In this document: positions 47,332 to 60,282 of the stretch, in pieces
How the letters are laid out: every line of letters begins with the position of its first letter
Position numbering within the stretch: position 1 is the stretch's first letter
Made by a program: the position numbers and the translations under genes
NCBI GenBank assembly: GCA_012064415.1
Contig: SSNU01000064.1
Coordinates: 99,781-163,780 of the forward strand
Direction: 5' to 3'
DNA length: 64,000 bases
DNA from: Gyrodactylus bullatarudis
Taxonomy: Eukaryota; Platyhelminthes; Monogenea; Gyrodactylidea; Gyrodactylidae
The notes under the pieces: model-generated
What the model saw: only the letters and a program-made list of their open reading frames with translations
Database searches by the model: none
Told to the model about the DNA's origin: nothing

Positions 47332-50300
47332 AATTATAATTATGTATTTAGGATCTCATCAGTTCCGTCCAATCAGATCAAGACCGAGTATAGGAATTTT
47401 GACGATCAGGTATTCAATATACAGCTGTGCAGCTGTAAGCAATGTTTCACAATCAACTTGGTTAAACTTTCTTCTTCTTTAATTTTTACTTTTGAAGAAA
47501 AGCTTACAATCTCTTCAAGACTAATGCTACAGTATGAATTTCTATTGTAACGTACATATAAAAATGGTACATGTTTAGTACGTATGTAAGATATGCCTGA
47601 AGAAGGTAGTAAGGAATTTTTTATTCTAATAAAAATACAAGATAATGATGAATTTGTGTCAAAAAATATCCCATTTAGAAGATAAACTTTTTACTCTTTC
47701 GCTGATATTATGGGAATCCATGTGTAAATAGTTGTTGTTTTGATTTTTTTCGAAAATACACTACAATGTAGTGACTACATATATTTATACAAAACCGTAT
47801 TGAGTCAAGGGCCACTTTCTTTCATTTCATAACAAAAACACAATGGGGGTAGGTTTCTAATTTACAGTGAGAATAAATCTGGACATAGTCCTTAACTCGG
47901 ATTTGGATAGGGCTCATTGAACTGATCACTTTTATCAAGATTTTTTGATTTCACGCCCTAGATTTTTCAAACAAATTTACTAAAAATTAATAAATTCAAA
48001 TCATTTCTATGAGGAAATTGGGAAAATCTGTTTTTCTACGAAATTTGGTTAAACTCCAGACAAAAAAATTAATGCTTAATCCAGACAATGATGCCTTCAG
48101 GGTAGTCGAAACAGTAATAGGATTATTCTAGGCTTAGTTTCAAGAAATCTCTCTGTAGATTAGATTCAAGAGCTTCTTTCAAACCAATTTTAAATCATTC
48201 TTTTTGTAAACCTCCATTTTATTTTATTCTTTTATTTATAAAACTCCAACAAATACCCATTTGACAACTGGTATCACCGTTCGGAGCCTTATGAATTATA
48301 ATTGAAAATGAACCAATTCCAAATTTTTCAAAAGAGTTAGTTTTCCTGAGAATAGTTTAAAATTTCTGAACAATTGTGAAAGAAACAATAAGATTTAATT
48401 GAAAAAAAAACACCAAAAATCTCCAGTAAATCAAACCAAACCATCTCTGTGTTTTAAATAGAATTTTCAATTGTATATTACAGTATTATAAAGTTGATCG
48501 ATGAGATTCCTTCTTATATCATTACTGACACTATTTAAAGTTTAGTTTCATGAAAATAGTATTTTTTCCCACCTCTTCTGTCTCGACAACCTCATCTCTA
48601 ATCATGGGTTGATTGATGAATTTTTCGATTCCTCAGGACTTGCGATTCTTCTTATCATCTTATCTAGACCAAATACTAAGCCAATCTTATAAAATATAGG
48701 ACTGTAACTAGTAGAATATTTCTTGAAATTGATCCATCTTCATTTCTGGTTAGTTTGACATCTAGGAAACTCAAAATACTGTATTTAATTCTCCTTTCAT
48801 AGTGAATTTAATATTAGAATGAAATGAGTTCATCTTCAAGAAAAAATCATCAGAATAATCATCGATGCCGAGACTATTTCACAATTTTTATAAAAACCAA
48901 AATTTAGGTATGAAGATACCAAGTTATTTGGCCAAAAATATTACTAATGCAAGTTCACAATTTAAACTTTAATTGATCCAGAAACCTATCAAACTGGTAG
49001 AGTTATGAAGGTTCAAAAAAATTGGAAAATGGACATGTATGTCCATCGGCACCGAAAGGGTTAAGTCATTAATGCAACGAATAATATTCTCGATTTTTCC
49101 CCTAGTAGTCAAAGATTTCATTGACAAACAAGCTTACTGTTAATTTTGATCAAAACAAAGCTTATAAATCAACATTTCATGCTTAAGGGAATTAGGAAAT
49201 CCAAAATTGCTTAAAAGTAGTATCATCAACCTTTGCTGTTGAATGAAAAAAATGAAACTTTACGTCTATTATGTCACTTATTATGTAAGAAGCATGATCT
49301 AATGAAAACTCAAACAAATTCAAATAGCTTTGAGTTTCAAAATGTTGGAAAAAGAAAATCCAAAATCTACTCCCAATCAACAAGCAATATCATCAGTGAA
49401 AGTATTGATAGTTTCTGACATTGTATTCATTCAAAAGATATCAGCTAAGAGAAAACTTAGATTTTTATAGAAATTTACACAAAGTTGAGAAGTAAATGAA
49501 GGATTTCACAGAAATTTTCAGTAACAAAGTGTTGTAAAATTTCATTGAAAAGTTTGAGGTGATTTTAGTGTGTTGCATTTAACCTCGGATAGCCTGCAAC
49601 TTTGACAAATGGCATAGTAAACGACTTATAAATTCTTCTATAATAGACTCTAACAGATTCTATAGAGTCAGTTTAGAGTACAAAGAGAAATCCAAAGTGC
49701 AGTTTGCTACATCTTTTTTTCATTTCTGATTTAGGACATATCAGAATGGATGATTTACATCCTGCTATATTGTGATTCGGAAGTCTCATATTTTATATCC
49801 ACTGGCTGAAACTTTAAATAGCCTTTCCCCTCCCCCCTCCGCAAACTTTTACACCAACAGGAATTTAATAGACTTGAATCAATGTACATCCCTCATAAAT
49901 ATGTCAAAGGGATCAGATTTATCATCCTACTCCAGTGGCATTCGTTCAGAGTGTGTTTGTATGTCCATTTTTATTGAAAAATCATTTTATCCATCTACAG
50001 CGGGAATGTTTCCTTCCTTACTCTTTTTGACAAGTATAAAATACAATCTAAATCATCAATGACTCCTCTATATACTCTTCCCCACCCCATAACTCCATCT
50101 CCGTATCTCCAGAGGTAGGGATGGACTTTTTCTCCGAGCATGTACCAATGGTCAACTCAACTAGAGAGAGAAAGACAGAGACATGTCGCATTAGGAAATG
50201 TTACATTCTTGGCAGTCAGATGGAAATGTAACCATAATTTTTTGGCCAGATCTATCGAAAAACATTCAACCCTAGCAACAGAGTCAGAGAGAGTGAATAT

Positions 50301-52070
50301 ATAAATTGTACTCTCAAATCACCAAGGGAATCATGACACTTTGCTTGAATATGAAGTTATTCTAAAGGAACAATTGGGAAATAAACAAATTGTAACTCTT
50401 TTCGTCTTCACCCAAGGGAATAAAGTAGTTCGAAGTAACCCTTAAAGGCACAGAGACATCAAGTGATATTGTTATGGTTTTAGAATACCCTGAGAAGGAA
50501 TGTGCAATTTTTTTCAGAAAATCAACTTTTAGTTTAGGGGATACTGTGCCAAAATACATAGCCATTTTTAGACCCGGAAAACTTTTTTATCTCAAGATAT
50601 GAATTCAAGGTGATCACTAGGGCAGTAACTCTGCTAATTTTGAATATGATGGATAGAATTTTAATACGAATTAGCCACAAAATTTTGCTCTTCTAAACAT
50701 TGTGATAGTCGAGATAATTTTGCTAATTTTTTGCTATTATTAAGATATGCGATGCCAATTTATTGCTAATCCATTACCGCAAGCCTACGATAGATAATGC
50801 TTGAACTTCTTCTTTCTTATTGGAGGAAATCATAATAAGACTTTGTAAATCTTTCCTAAGTGAAGTACTTTAAATCAAGAGTCAGAAGCTAATTTTCAAA
50901 ATTTGTACTCTCCAAGTAATAATTTATAGAAAATTTGGTCTTGGCACAAAACAAACTGTTTTTTCCCTTTCTTATTTTACCAATGTATCTGACTCGGAAT
51001 CCAGAGCCTTTCAAGTTTTATCTATAATTATAATTCTTATAAGAATTGAACACACATCTGGGAATTAAAAAAACCCTTAAAAATGGATTATTACCAGTTG
51101 AACACAACACTTTCTCAAGCGATAGTTGGGACAGAAACCCAGATATGATTCATTTTCAATACAGATTCTTTTCCCTATACTCTGAATGGCCTGAAAGATA
51201 TTCAAACTTGATACTTTTCAATGAGAAAATTTATAGGTTAAAAAAGGTCAATGATAATTCACTAAATTCAAGCTGAAGATTCCGGCCAAAAATTCAGAGT
51301 TATCTCGTCTTATGTAGAAGAGAGCATAGGAAGAGAGTAATAAAACTCTTTATCGCGTAAACTCAGACAGATAGGGAATATTCTCTTCTTAATTGAATTA
51401 GAAATTTATTCAAGAATACGAATCTAATTGATAATTCAGCTATTTCCTGCCAAGAAGCAGTGAGCCAGCCATCCAACGAACCAACCAAGTAAATGAGTAA
51501 TGAACTAAATGAAGACGTAGCTTTCCTACATGTGAACTACTCACGAAGGAATATTTCTGTGTGTGGGGGAGAACTGAGTAAGTATACATTCAACTTATTA
51601 TTATTATTATTATAATGTGAAGCATTGCACATATAGACCATTGGGGTCTTTGTCCTCAAGAAAAAAAGGAGGAATAAAGCTGATGTATGGGGGAGAACAG
51701 GCGCACAGCTACCCAGGGAAAAAAGTAGATGAAATTACAATAGGCATGCATGCATGTAAGTACAACTCCTACTCCTATTAGTAATAAGAATAAGGATAGT
51801 AATACGGGGGGATAAGAAATTATTATTTTCTTATGTTTCCTGCATTCCTTAATTTTTGATTGACTACTCAATTTTTTGTGTTTAATTATTACTACTGCTA
51901 CTAGTAAGTAGAGAGTATCATTGATTCTGAGTCAGATGCTACATTTTCATTGGTCAAGAGAAAATGGACCAATGAGAGTGAAGCATTAATTTAATTTTTT
52001 CACTAATATATATCTTGACCAAATGCAGCTAATGCAGATTATTACTTCTTGATTTTCTACTACGTCAACA
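47332..52070. other. Intergenic, no supported gene
   Basis: AT-rich. A 76-residue open frame at 51046-51276 (contains DMIHFQYRFFSLYSEWPERY) has a somewhat protein-like composition but starts without ATG and shows no domain that I know. A CCCTTTCGG-type repeat end occurs near 49060. TA-, TTA- and AG-rich runs are around 51590-51900. Confidence 0.4.
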
Positions 52071-53304
52071 ATGATTGAGGAGCGTTATCCGTTGCCAACA
52101 CGACCTCTACCTCCTATACCAAGTGAATCTGTACGACGAGCTGTACCGAAAATGGGAATAGTATCAATTAAATATAATCAACAAAAGACTCAAATAATGA
52201 ATCAACAGACATCGCCGACATGTCGTAAATTAATTGGAAATACAATTAGTCTTCACCAGACCAAGGATTCATCACCCAACAATAGTTACTATGAAAATAA
52301 TAGTGATTCAATTGGATTAATCAACCCCAACAGAAATGGACCACAGGGAGATTGTAATCTTGATGTTTATGAGGAAAATAGTGTTATTTCCCTTTCCCCT
52401 GTCACTAACGTGAATCATCGCCTTGCTAGCCATTGTACTTTACCACAGGGAAAAGACAGAATTGTCAACAACAACAACATCAGTATTAATAATGGTGGTT
52501 TAAAATTTGGTGAGTTTATTTATTTAATCTTGTGTGTCCATTACCTCTACCCCATAATCCATCATGTCGTTTACTTCCTCTTTCTATTTGACGAATCATT
52601 TATTTTTCTTTCAGATAAACTGCTAAAGTTTAATGTAACTCCGACGACAATTTTGAAATCGAAAATTTTCAATCGAATGCTGCGCGATAAATCCTTGCCT
52701 TGTAACATGAATGGGGAAATGAAAAAGTTGAGTAGCAAGTCAAAGTCTCTGTCGAGAATATTCGAATTAAAACAGGTCAACAAGGCAAATGCCAGGGATG
52801 TCTGTAAGGAGAGGGATACATCTTGCAGTAGGTCATGGACAATAAAAATGCGCAATGATGGCTCCAGATACCTTTTGCGAAAGAAACTGAAAGAGTAAGC
52901 TTTTTAAATTAACTGATTTTTAATGGGCCTGTTACACAGACCCCAATTCAAATTGCATCATATCACGTGATATTCTGTAGTAGACAATCCTTTTTTCGCA
53001 CATGACCTTTTTGATGATTGATTTAATCCATTTTAATTTCAATTTTAGGAATAATAAAAAGCTTTCCAGCATTGTCAATAGTGATTCGGAAATATTCCCC
53101 AAACCTTTTAACACCACTTGTGGTATGTGGAACGAGGAGTTGTCCTACTCTGATGATGAAGATAAAACGATGAGAAAGAGACCAACGAAAACCTATGCTA
53201 GAAAGATTCGTCATTCAATTGGGAATCATCTAAGTAAACATCATCATTACAAGGTTAGCGAGGACCGAAGAAGCTCCCAGGTTGTCACAATGCTCGTTGT
53301 ATGA
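52071..53304 (+). CDS. PDZRN3/4-tail-like protein, three exons
   Basis: Exons 52071-52509, 52615-52894 and 53049-53304; introns of 105 and 154 nt; 324 aa. The N-terminus is Pro-rich (YPLPTRPLPPIPSES), which may bind SH3 domains. The middle is Asn/Ser-rich, and a basic block (SKSKSLSRIFELKQ) follows. RSWTIKMRNDGSRYLLRKKL followed by an acidic SYSDDEDKTMRKRP and basic residues resembles the conserved C-terminal block of PDZRN3/PDZRN4 (W-x-x-K-x-R-x-DG-[ST]-RY ... R-x-x-x). No RING or PDZ domain is encoded here, so it is either a stand-alone tail-like protein or the last exons of a longer gene starting upstream. Intron 1 has a length divisible by 3 and no stop, so retention would insert 35 hydrophobic residues. 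The protein ends TMLVV, hydrophobic as in some PDZ ligands. The family assignment is tentative. Confidence 0.6.
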
Positions 53305-56300
53305 TAGGAAAAAGGAAGAATTATTAATCACCTGACGATGATAAAAGACCTCATCATCATTATTTTTATCTACATTGTTTACGCAAGATTGTCTTTCCCC
53401 CCAAAATCCCCTTTTTTCTTTTTTAGCATTTGTATATCAAAAAATTAGCTTTTTATATATTTTTTGTACACAATTCATTCATTCATTTTATAAACATTTT
53501 CACGATAACCCATAATCATTTCATTTTCATTAAATTTAAACAAAAATAACATAAACACATGCCCTTTTATATAAATAAAATACCAAACTACAATAATCTT
53601 CTTATTTCATTGATTTATTCGTTTTTATCATTATTAGTTATAGACTTTATAATTTGTAGTGACTTTGGCTATCACACAAAGGATAACTGAATTGCATTTT
53701 ATGTAAACTCATTTATAAATAATTTATTATAATAAAAATATGAAATGAAATTCAGGTGTAGCTACTATACTAGCATAACGTTATTTCACATGCATACTTG
53801 AGTAACTATCAAGTACATGATGGTTAGGGTAAGGCAATTTTTTATCCATTCTTTCACTACCAAAAGTTAGACAGGCTAAATGCATTTTCACATGGTGACG
53901 TAACAAGACTGATGCATGGAATTTGTGTGTGGGTGAGAGCGAGGCCTGCTGAAAAAATAATAATTTTCTTGCTCACTCTTTTTCCAATGAATACCAAACT
54001 AACTTGGGTGAATGTGCACAAGTCTGAACTACACTTTTAAGTCTAGCCTTCTGATTATGATTCAGTGATAAATGACTTTTTCTCATACATTAAGTAATAA
54101 TGGCCTTTCCTACTACGGTTCATGGGAAAAGGCAGAAAATGTGTAACTGATTGATGAAATATCATTTCATACATTTAAAATGAGGAATGTTTTTATTGAA
54201 AAAATATTTAGAAATACGATTTTTAAACATCTTTTATTCTCGAATGAAACCGGAATTTATATTTTCTACTCCTTACATGATCGAAAACAGTATTCCAAAA
54301 TTATGACTTTTGTCTGTAAAGCATTTTACGGTGAATGATATTGAAGATTTTATTTGTATTGATTTTATCCTGAATTTTGTAGAATAATTGAACTTTTATC
54401 AATCTAAGCTTGCGATAAATAATCTTATTTTTATATATCTACTTATTAGTAAATATTTGATAATAAAAATATAAATATATATCGACGAATTATTCATCAA
54501 CTACACTCAGTTGTTGCTCTTGATAAAAGACATTTATTGCTTATATTATCATTACGAGGATTGTTCTTTTTAATATCCAATGGATCAACAACGTATATGT
54601 TCTGATGTTACTCAATATAATGATGTGATTTAGTGGGCTAGAACAGGTCTCAAGTAGATTTGGTGTCGAGTTGAAATAATGATTGGTCCGAGTCCTAAGA
54701 GAATCTGTGAGAAATTCAATATAAGCATTGACTTAAACAGTTTACTAGTTATTTTAGTCTATTCTTCTGTATAACTATTGAATGTAGTTTTAGAAAAAAA
54801 TATTCACTGAATTTCAGGCATCTTTTTAACGGATAAAATTTTTAAAGAGGAAATATGTCGAAAACGTGACAAGATTCTAAAAATACATGCAAGATGGGCA
54901 AATTTTAGAATAGAATAAAAATAGAATATGAATAGATCAAAAATTTTATCGCAGCTTCATGAACAAGGGCGGCTGTACCCCATTGAGTTACCAACGATGC
55001 CTGGCTAATATCAGTGACTATGTTGGATGCTTGTAAAGATGAAAGTAAAGATTTTGTGCTTCTAAAGTGTTAACTCGATTTTCTTTCTTGCAACCACATT
55101 AAATTCTCAAGCAGCTTGATTATAATCAAATAAAAATTTGTATATAGCCCAACAAACTGAAGCTTAAATTTTTTTCTATTTAAATGGAGCATTTGAAAAA
55201 GGGGGTTATAACTTTCAATAATGAAAAAATAGGATTTGGCGCCATATCGAAATTTGAAAAATGACTTTATTTTTCATGCAAATAATTTTTCTTCAAAGGA
55301 TAAATGATGATTTAGACGACATGATTGGATCGCAAATAATCTTTAACAAATTAATGGAAAAATCAAGATTTATGTTGTAAATTCTCATCTTCATGTCAAC
55401 TAGGTTTACTTTAACCGATCAATATCTCTAAACATAATTCTTGTCAGAAATTTTCATTATTTTTTATCTATATTTTAATAGAAATTTTGATGTCTTTTCG
55501 AAAATGTATTTTGAAATGAATACTTTTTCTGCCTTATAATCTCAATTGAGTCAGGCTAGGTCTGTTATCTGTCTGACAAAAGGCAGCTGCTCTGAATAGA
55601 TAAATAACCATCGTTTCGTAAATTATCAAGAAAAATGTTTAAGAATCAACAGTGATCAAATTTTCAATAATTTAAAATTGAAGAGAATTGAAAATTTAAA
55701 TCTAGTATTTTACTTGTTAGGCCTAAAATATATCTCTCGATTACGTCATTTGAAACCGATCATTCAAATTTTGAACTTCATCTAGTCTTCATCTATAGCG
55801 ATATGAACTTGAACTGGCTGAAAACTGTTCACTCTTCATCAGTTGGTGTCATGTTGAAACAATCCTTCAAAACCCACAACAGACCTTATCCAAAAAATCT
55901 CTCTTTATTAACCTTAAATTTCTAAATGAAGAGTTTAATATGAAATTTGAGTATTCTTACCTACTTTATGGTAGTTATATGAACCAGAAAACCTTTTAGA
56001 GATGTTGAGTGGCGAGGGAAAACTTTTGGAAGTTTACTGTTGTTGAATTCCATACTATCTTATGATTTATAAAGATTGAAAAATAACATGAAATTTAATT
56101 TTGAATGAGGCGTGCAAAATCTATCATGAAATAAGAACTTGTCGTTTCTAAACTATATAAAATCGTCTATCAATATGATTTAATTGATCTGTTTATGCAT
56201 CTCTAATAAGATAAACAAAATTATGAAAATTTTTAAATAAAAAATGTATTTTGACCAATCAGAATTCATGAAAAATGAGAGAAATTTCATTTTTGATACG

Positions 56301-56728
56301 CCTTAGAATAATTTTATAAATATTTAAGGAAGAAATAATGTGAATCCAAGTTAAAATCATGAAAATAAAACATAATAAAACGATTTTTATTTGGAAATTT
56401 TCATAATTTTGTTCTATTATCCTCTGTCATTTCAGTAAAAATTATACTTGGCAGTGAATTGTGAAACTACAGTATTCAGTTTTCCATTAGCCCTGTAATA
56501 CAAGGCCTTCTATTAATAAGTTCGATTAATTTTTCTATTGATTTTAGAATTTTCTTTTCGCTTGCCGGTATTGTACAAAGACTTAGGAATTGATTTGTTT
56601 TGCTCATTTGTAAGCAATTTAAAATCTGATTGGCTCTCATTCGTGTTCTACTCGTCCTAAATGCATACAAACTTAAATTAGTATTTTATTTAAGCGAAAA
56701 ATACTGAAATCGGTCATAGGTTTCAAGT
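53305..56728. other. Intergenic with one old MITE arm
   Basis: 3'UTR of the PDZRN-tail-like gene, then AT-rich DNA. A diverged single arm of the foldback MITE family (TTTGGCGCCATATCGAAATT, TGAAAAATGA) is at about 55230-55400. No gene seen. Confidence 0.45.
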
Positions 56729-57037
56729 ATGATTTCGCTCTTTCTGATCGCTGTAGCCCTGATGCAAATTGTGCATAGTGAACCCAAAAACATGAGTACG
56801 TGCTCAGAAAGTTGGAAAGAAACTACATGTGGTTTATTTGGATGTGGAAATACTGTGTACTGGCAGTACGATTATTGGGGTCTACCCAATAGAGGATGCA
56901 AACAGTACGTGCACAAAGGCAGGGGAGGACCATCCAAAAATTGGTACAAAACTAAGGAACAATGTGAACAGTACTGTGGACACTTCAACTATGAAGAGGG
57001 CCATACATTTTCAGATAACTCAGGTTTTTTCGATTAG
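56729..57037 (+). CDS. Secreted Kunitz-type protein with rearranged cysteines, copy 1
   Basis: 102 aa, single exon. Signal peptide MISLFLIAVALMQIVHS, then one Kunitz-like domain. Relative to the classic six-cysteine pattern, C1-x8-C2, C3, C5-x3-C6 are present (TC-SESWKETT-C, RGCKQY, EQCEQYC), as are the YW-Y core and GGPSKNWY. The fourth cysteine position, usually in GGC/GxC, is Arg (HKGRGG), and an extra Cys appears five residues after C2 (CGLFGC). So the usual C2-C4 bridge cannot form, and a local C2-C2' bridge is likely in the loop that would contact a protease. Kunitz proteins commonly inhibit serine proteases, but the altered loop makes that uncertain here. A short non-Cys tail follows (EEGHTFSDNSGFFD). 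It is paralogous to the minus-strand gene at 61749. Confidence 0.85.
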   Translation: MISLFLIAVALMQIVHSEPKNMSTCSESWKETTCGLFGCGNTVYWQYDYWGLPNRGCKQYVHKGRGGPSKNWYKTKEQCEQYCGHFNYEEGHTFSDNSGFFD

Positions 57038-57805
57038 TTATCAATCGAATATCATTGAAAAATGTATGAAATATTCTTGGAATTTTCATATTCCATATCA
57101 CTCAAAGTCATTTTAGCTGTAATTTCTTGAAATAAAGATCTTTTAACTCTTTCGTGAGGTTCGCCCTAGATAGGGTGATTATCCAAAATCGGAAATTCTC
57201 AATTATTACGCAGATCCAAACAATATTACACAATCTATTTTATAATTGATTAGTAGATGGAAAATTCAATAGAAAATCGACTTTCTCAGATGGGATTTAG
57301 ACTCATTTAATTTCAATTTTGAGTCTTTTACTCGATTGGTTTTCTTCTCGTCTTGATAGGATTAAAAGTGAATTTCCTTGAGAATTAAAATAAAAATTTA
57401 TCAATTCATTTTCTCCTCAAATCCTAATTCGGAGCATAGCCAAAGCAAAGGCAGAGAATCCAGTTCAATTAAAAATGAACATTCTCGACATAATAATGAA
57501 AATTGAGGTCATTTATTATTTCTCTGGAATTTGTGAAACAGGGCATTGGGATAATGTTAACTGACTACTCGCCATGTAACAATCGCATTTGCCTCATAAT
57601 TTAACCAGGTTTAAATATAAATAAAAGTCGAAAATTCATAAATCCATTAGAATTTTATTGAACAGTTCACAATATCTCTCAAAATCTTCGTTTTTAATTC
57701 CATTGAAATTGATTTCGTTCGTTGAGGATTTTCCACATAAAGTTACTCATGAAGTTAGCATTATTTATTATAATATAAATTCATTTCTGAAAATTCAAAT
57801 TCAAA
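57038..57805. other. Intergenic, no gene seen
   Basis: AT-rich. An AATAAA is present near 57130-57135 after the Kunitz gene. Nothing else recognised. Confidence 0.45.
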
Positions 57806-58210
57806 AAGGGTGGAGTTGATTCTTTGGATTTAATCATCGAGAATTATTCATGTAGAAGAGCAACTAAACGATGGCCCTTAGCAGTGGTCTGGTATATGCT
57901 GGATATCGCAGCATACAATGCTTATGTCTTATATAGTCTGAAATGGCCAGACAGCTTGAATCTGAAAAAATATTCTAGAAGAGAATTTTTGTAATGTCTT
58001 TGAAGGAAACTTATGGAAATTTCTCAAGATGAGCCTTTGACAGTAGACCCTCCGTTCAAGAAACAAAAAGTTCTTTCTGTGAGCAAAGCCCGGCGTGGTT
58101 TATGTCCAAGAGACAGGAAAACTAGAACAACATGCAGCAAATGTGAGAGGAAGACCTGCCAAGAACATGGCCAGATTATTTGCGATCAATGCTTTTCTAA
58201 ATTAGAATAA
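57806..58210 (+). pseudogene. piggyBac-like transposase, C-terminal remnant with stops
   Basis: One frame reads GGVDSLDLIIENYSC, RRATKRWPLAVVWYMLDIAA, YNAYVLYSLKWP and SRREFL. It is then interrupted by TAA and TGA near 57991-58003, and continues as SVSKARRGLCPRDRKTRTTC-SKCERKTCQEHGQIICDQCF. GG-D-x-x-D, the KRWPL-x-x-x-x-x-LDIAA-x-NAY block and the C-terminal Cys/His zinc-binding segment are hallmarks of the DDE_Tnp_1_7 (piggyBac) family. The N-terminal and central catalytic parts are missing, so the copy is dead. Confidence 0.85.
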
Positions 58211-58469
58211 TTTATTTGAACGATAATATTGCCGAACTTCATCAAGAATATTTTCGTTTGGGTCTAAACTCATGAGGAAGGTTTAGAGAAAAAAGCGTAT
58301 ATTATAGTGATAAACCTTATATTTCGCCGGGTCTCTTCAGACTCCACCCCGGTAACACTTATATACTTTTACAATGCAAATATTCTGAGGCCTTCCATTG
58401 GTCCATCTATTGATTTTGTTACAGCTTTGAATTGTGGGGGGGGGGTCGGTAGGTATAATTTATCTATTT

Positions 58470-58893
58470 TCAATAGGGGTATTTGCAAAATTGGTGACTT
58501 GGACCTTCCCAGATTTGCAGATATGGTGACAGTGGTAGGCCAAAATATTATTTTGGTTACTTTTTTACATTGGATTTGAGGAGCCCTAAAATTTAATTCA
58601 CTCTTCCTGAATAAAAACACATTTGAATAAACTTAAACAGTCATCAAAGAAAGATTTTACAAGATTGTAACCATAATTGCAAAATAAATATCATTCAGTA
58701 TAGGGAGGACTAACCATGACTGCAATTATTAAATTTTAACACAGGAAAAAGTAACCATAAATAAAAAAGGAACCAAAAGTGAATTAAATTTTAGGGCTCC
58801 TCAAATCCAATGTAAAAAAGTAACCTACCACTGTCACCATATCTGCAAATGGGAAGGTCCAAGTCACCAATTTTGCAAATAACCCTTTTCAAT
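58470..58893. repeat. Foldback repeat with arms of about 120 nt
   Basis: Left arm 58470-58605 (ATTTGCAAAATTGGTGACTT ... CCCTAAAATTTAATTCACT) is inverted at 58775-58893, apart from an extra CCAAAATATTATTTTG in the left arm. About 170 nt lie between the arms. Just upstream, CTTATATTTCGCCGGGTCT resembles the ends of the 46502-47331 foldback, hinting at the same element family. Confidence 0.7.
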
Positions 58894-59756
58894 AATAAAT
58901 TTATTTTTGTTTTAAATTTTTTTTAAAGAGTTTTGATAGTTTAATATTTGATAATCACAGTTTGGGGTCCAATGGACCCCAATTTGTAAAACATATTAAA
59001 TCAAGCATTTCCACTTCAAGGGTTGAAACAAAATTAACAAAAATCGGATACATGAATTATTATTATTCCCTTTCCTTTATGACATAGTAAATGATGTTTT
59101 ATCATATCTCTGCAGAATCGGTTTTTTTGCGCGAAAAATCTTTAGTGGCAATTCAAATCACGTAAACTAATTACTGTAATTTCTAGTAACACGAAGACAT
59201 AATTTTGATAGCATTTTTATCAAATTTTCTATCATGATTCACCTGACCCGTGCGATTTTTAAATTTCATCTACCTCAATCATGCTAGTTTTGAAAAAAAA
59301 ACTATAGTAGTCACTATTTTATTTTCCCCGAGCAATATTTTATGCCCTTTTGGTGTTTTGACCATAAAAAACACATTTTTAAAAGTCAAAATGTTCATGT
59401 TCTGATATACGAAATTTCCATATTCCAATTTTCAAAGTCTATGTGCAAGTTGAAATATTTCTTTGTGATGGTTTGAAAATACTATTTGAATAGACGTGGT
59501 AAATTGCATTTAAATATAAAGCTAATTGATATAAAGTTGGGAATCTATGATTTTTACAAAAATCTCGATATTTTCATCAAGAATTCGAATTTGGTGAAGA
59601 TTTTTTGCAATCCTACTCAAGTTGCCCACTTTAACCAGTTGAAGAAAAAAGAATCTGAAAAAAATTATTTTTATGAAAAATATGGTCATTTTTCAAATTC
59701 CCATTTTGCGCCAAAATCCTATTTTTTCGAACTTTGAGCTGAAAATTTTTGGTCTG

Positions 59757-59860
59757 AAAGATGTCTATGAACATCGGTTTTGAGCCGAGTCACCGTGGTC
59801 ATAATGTGGAAAGAAGAAGATGATGCCAGTTATTTCACAAATAAGGCCTTTATTTCGGGC
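59757..59860. repeat. Interspersed repeat shared with 39355-39465
   Basis: GATGTCTATGAACATCGG, TTTGAGCCGAGTCACC and TTATTTCACAAATAAGGCC match the copy in the Smr gene. It lies at the left end of the insertion inside MITE copy 3. Confidence 0.55.
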
Positions 59861-60101
59861 ATACTTATCAGTGTGATACATGCCATATAAGTACATATTT
59901 GCAGAGAATTACAATTAAAGATTCATTGGTTGACATTTTCTTTTGATTCTGGTTGGTCAATCACTGTTTCCAGGGTTGACTGATTTTTTTATAAAAATAG
60001 ATCAGAATTTTACAAAAGGTACATCGATAATTACAATAAGGAAAGGTTATAATTAAATGTTAAATTTATAATTGAGTTCTTTTCAAAATCACATTAACAC
60101 T

Positions 60102-60282
60102 TCATTGTGTGTGAGTATAGAAGTCAGTAATTTGTCTGTTCACTTCTACTTCGACTCTCATTCTTTTCTTTGAGGGGGGTTGGGAGGATGATTGGATTTT
60201 TGGTTTTGCCTTTGGAAGATTCATTGGCTTAACATGGTTCTTTTGTACACATAGATTAGGCTTTTCTAAGTTTATGAGATAA
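60102..60282 (-). pseudogene. Penelope-like element C-terminal tail fragment
   Basis: The minus-strand frame includes LINLEKPNLCVQKNH followed by a basic tail (PKAKPKIQSSSQPPSKKRMR) and a stop at 60102. EKPNLCVQKNH matches EDPDLCIQKNH in the foldback at 47054-47100, so both come from related elements. It is inserted within MITE copy 3 and 5'-truncated. Confidence 0.55.

Noticed and set aside
51046..51276. 76-codon frame containing DMIHFQYRFFSLYSEWPERY
   Set aside because: No ATG, no clear splice partners and no domain that I can name. Mentioned only in the gap entry.
58307..58620. Overlapping open frames on both strands (90 and 83 codons)
   Set aside because: They lie largely in the arm of a foldback repeat and contain a poly-G-derived Gly run. 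No domain seen.
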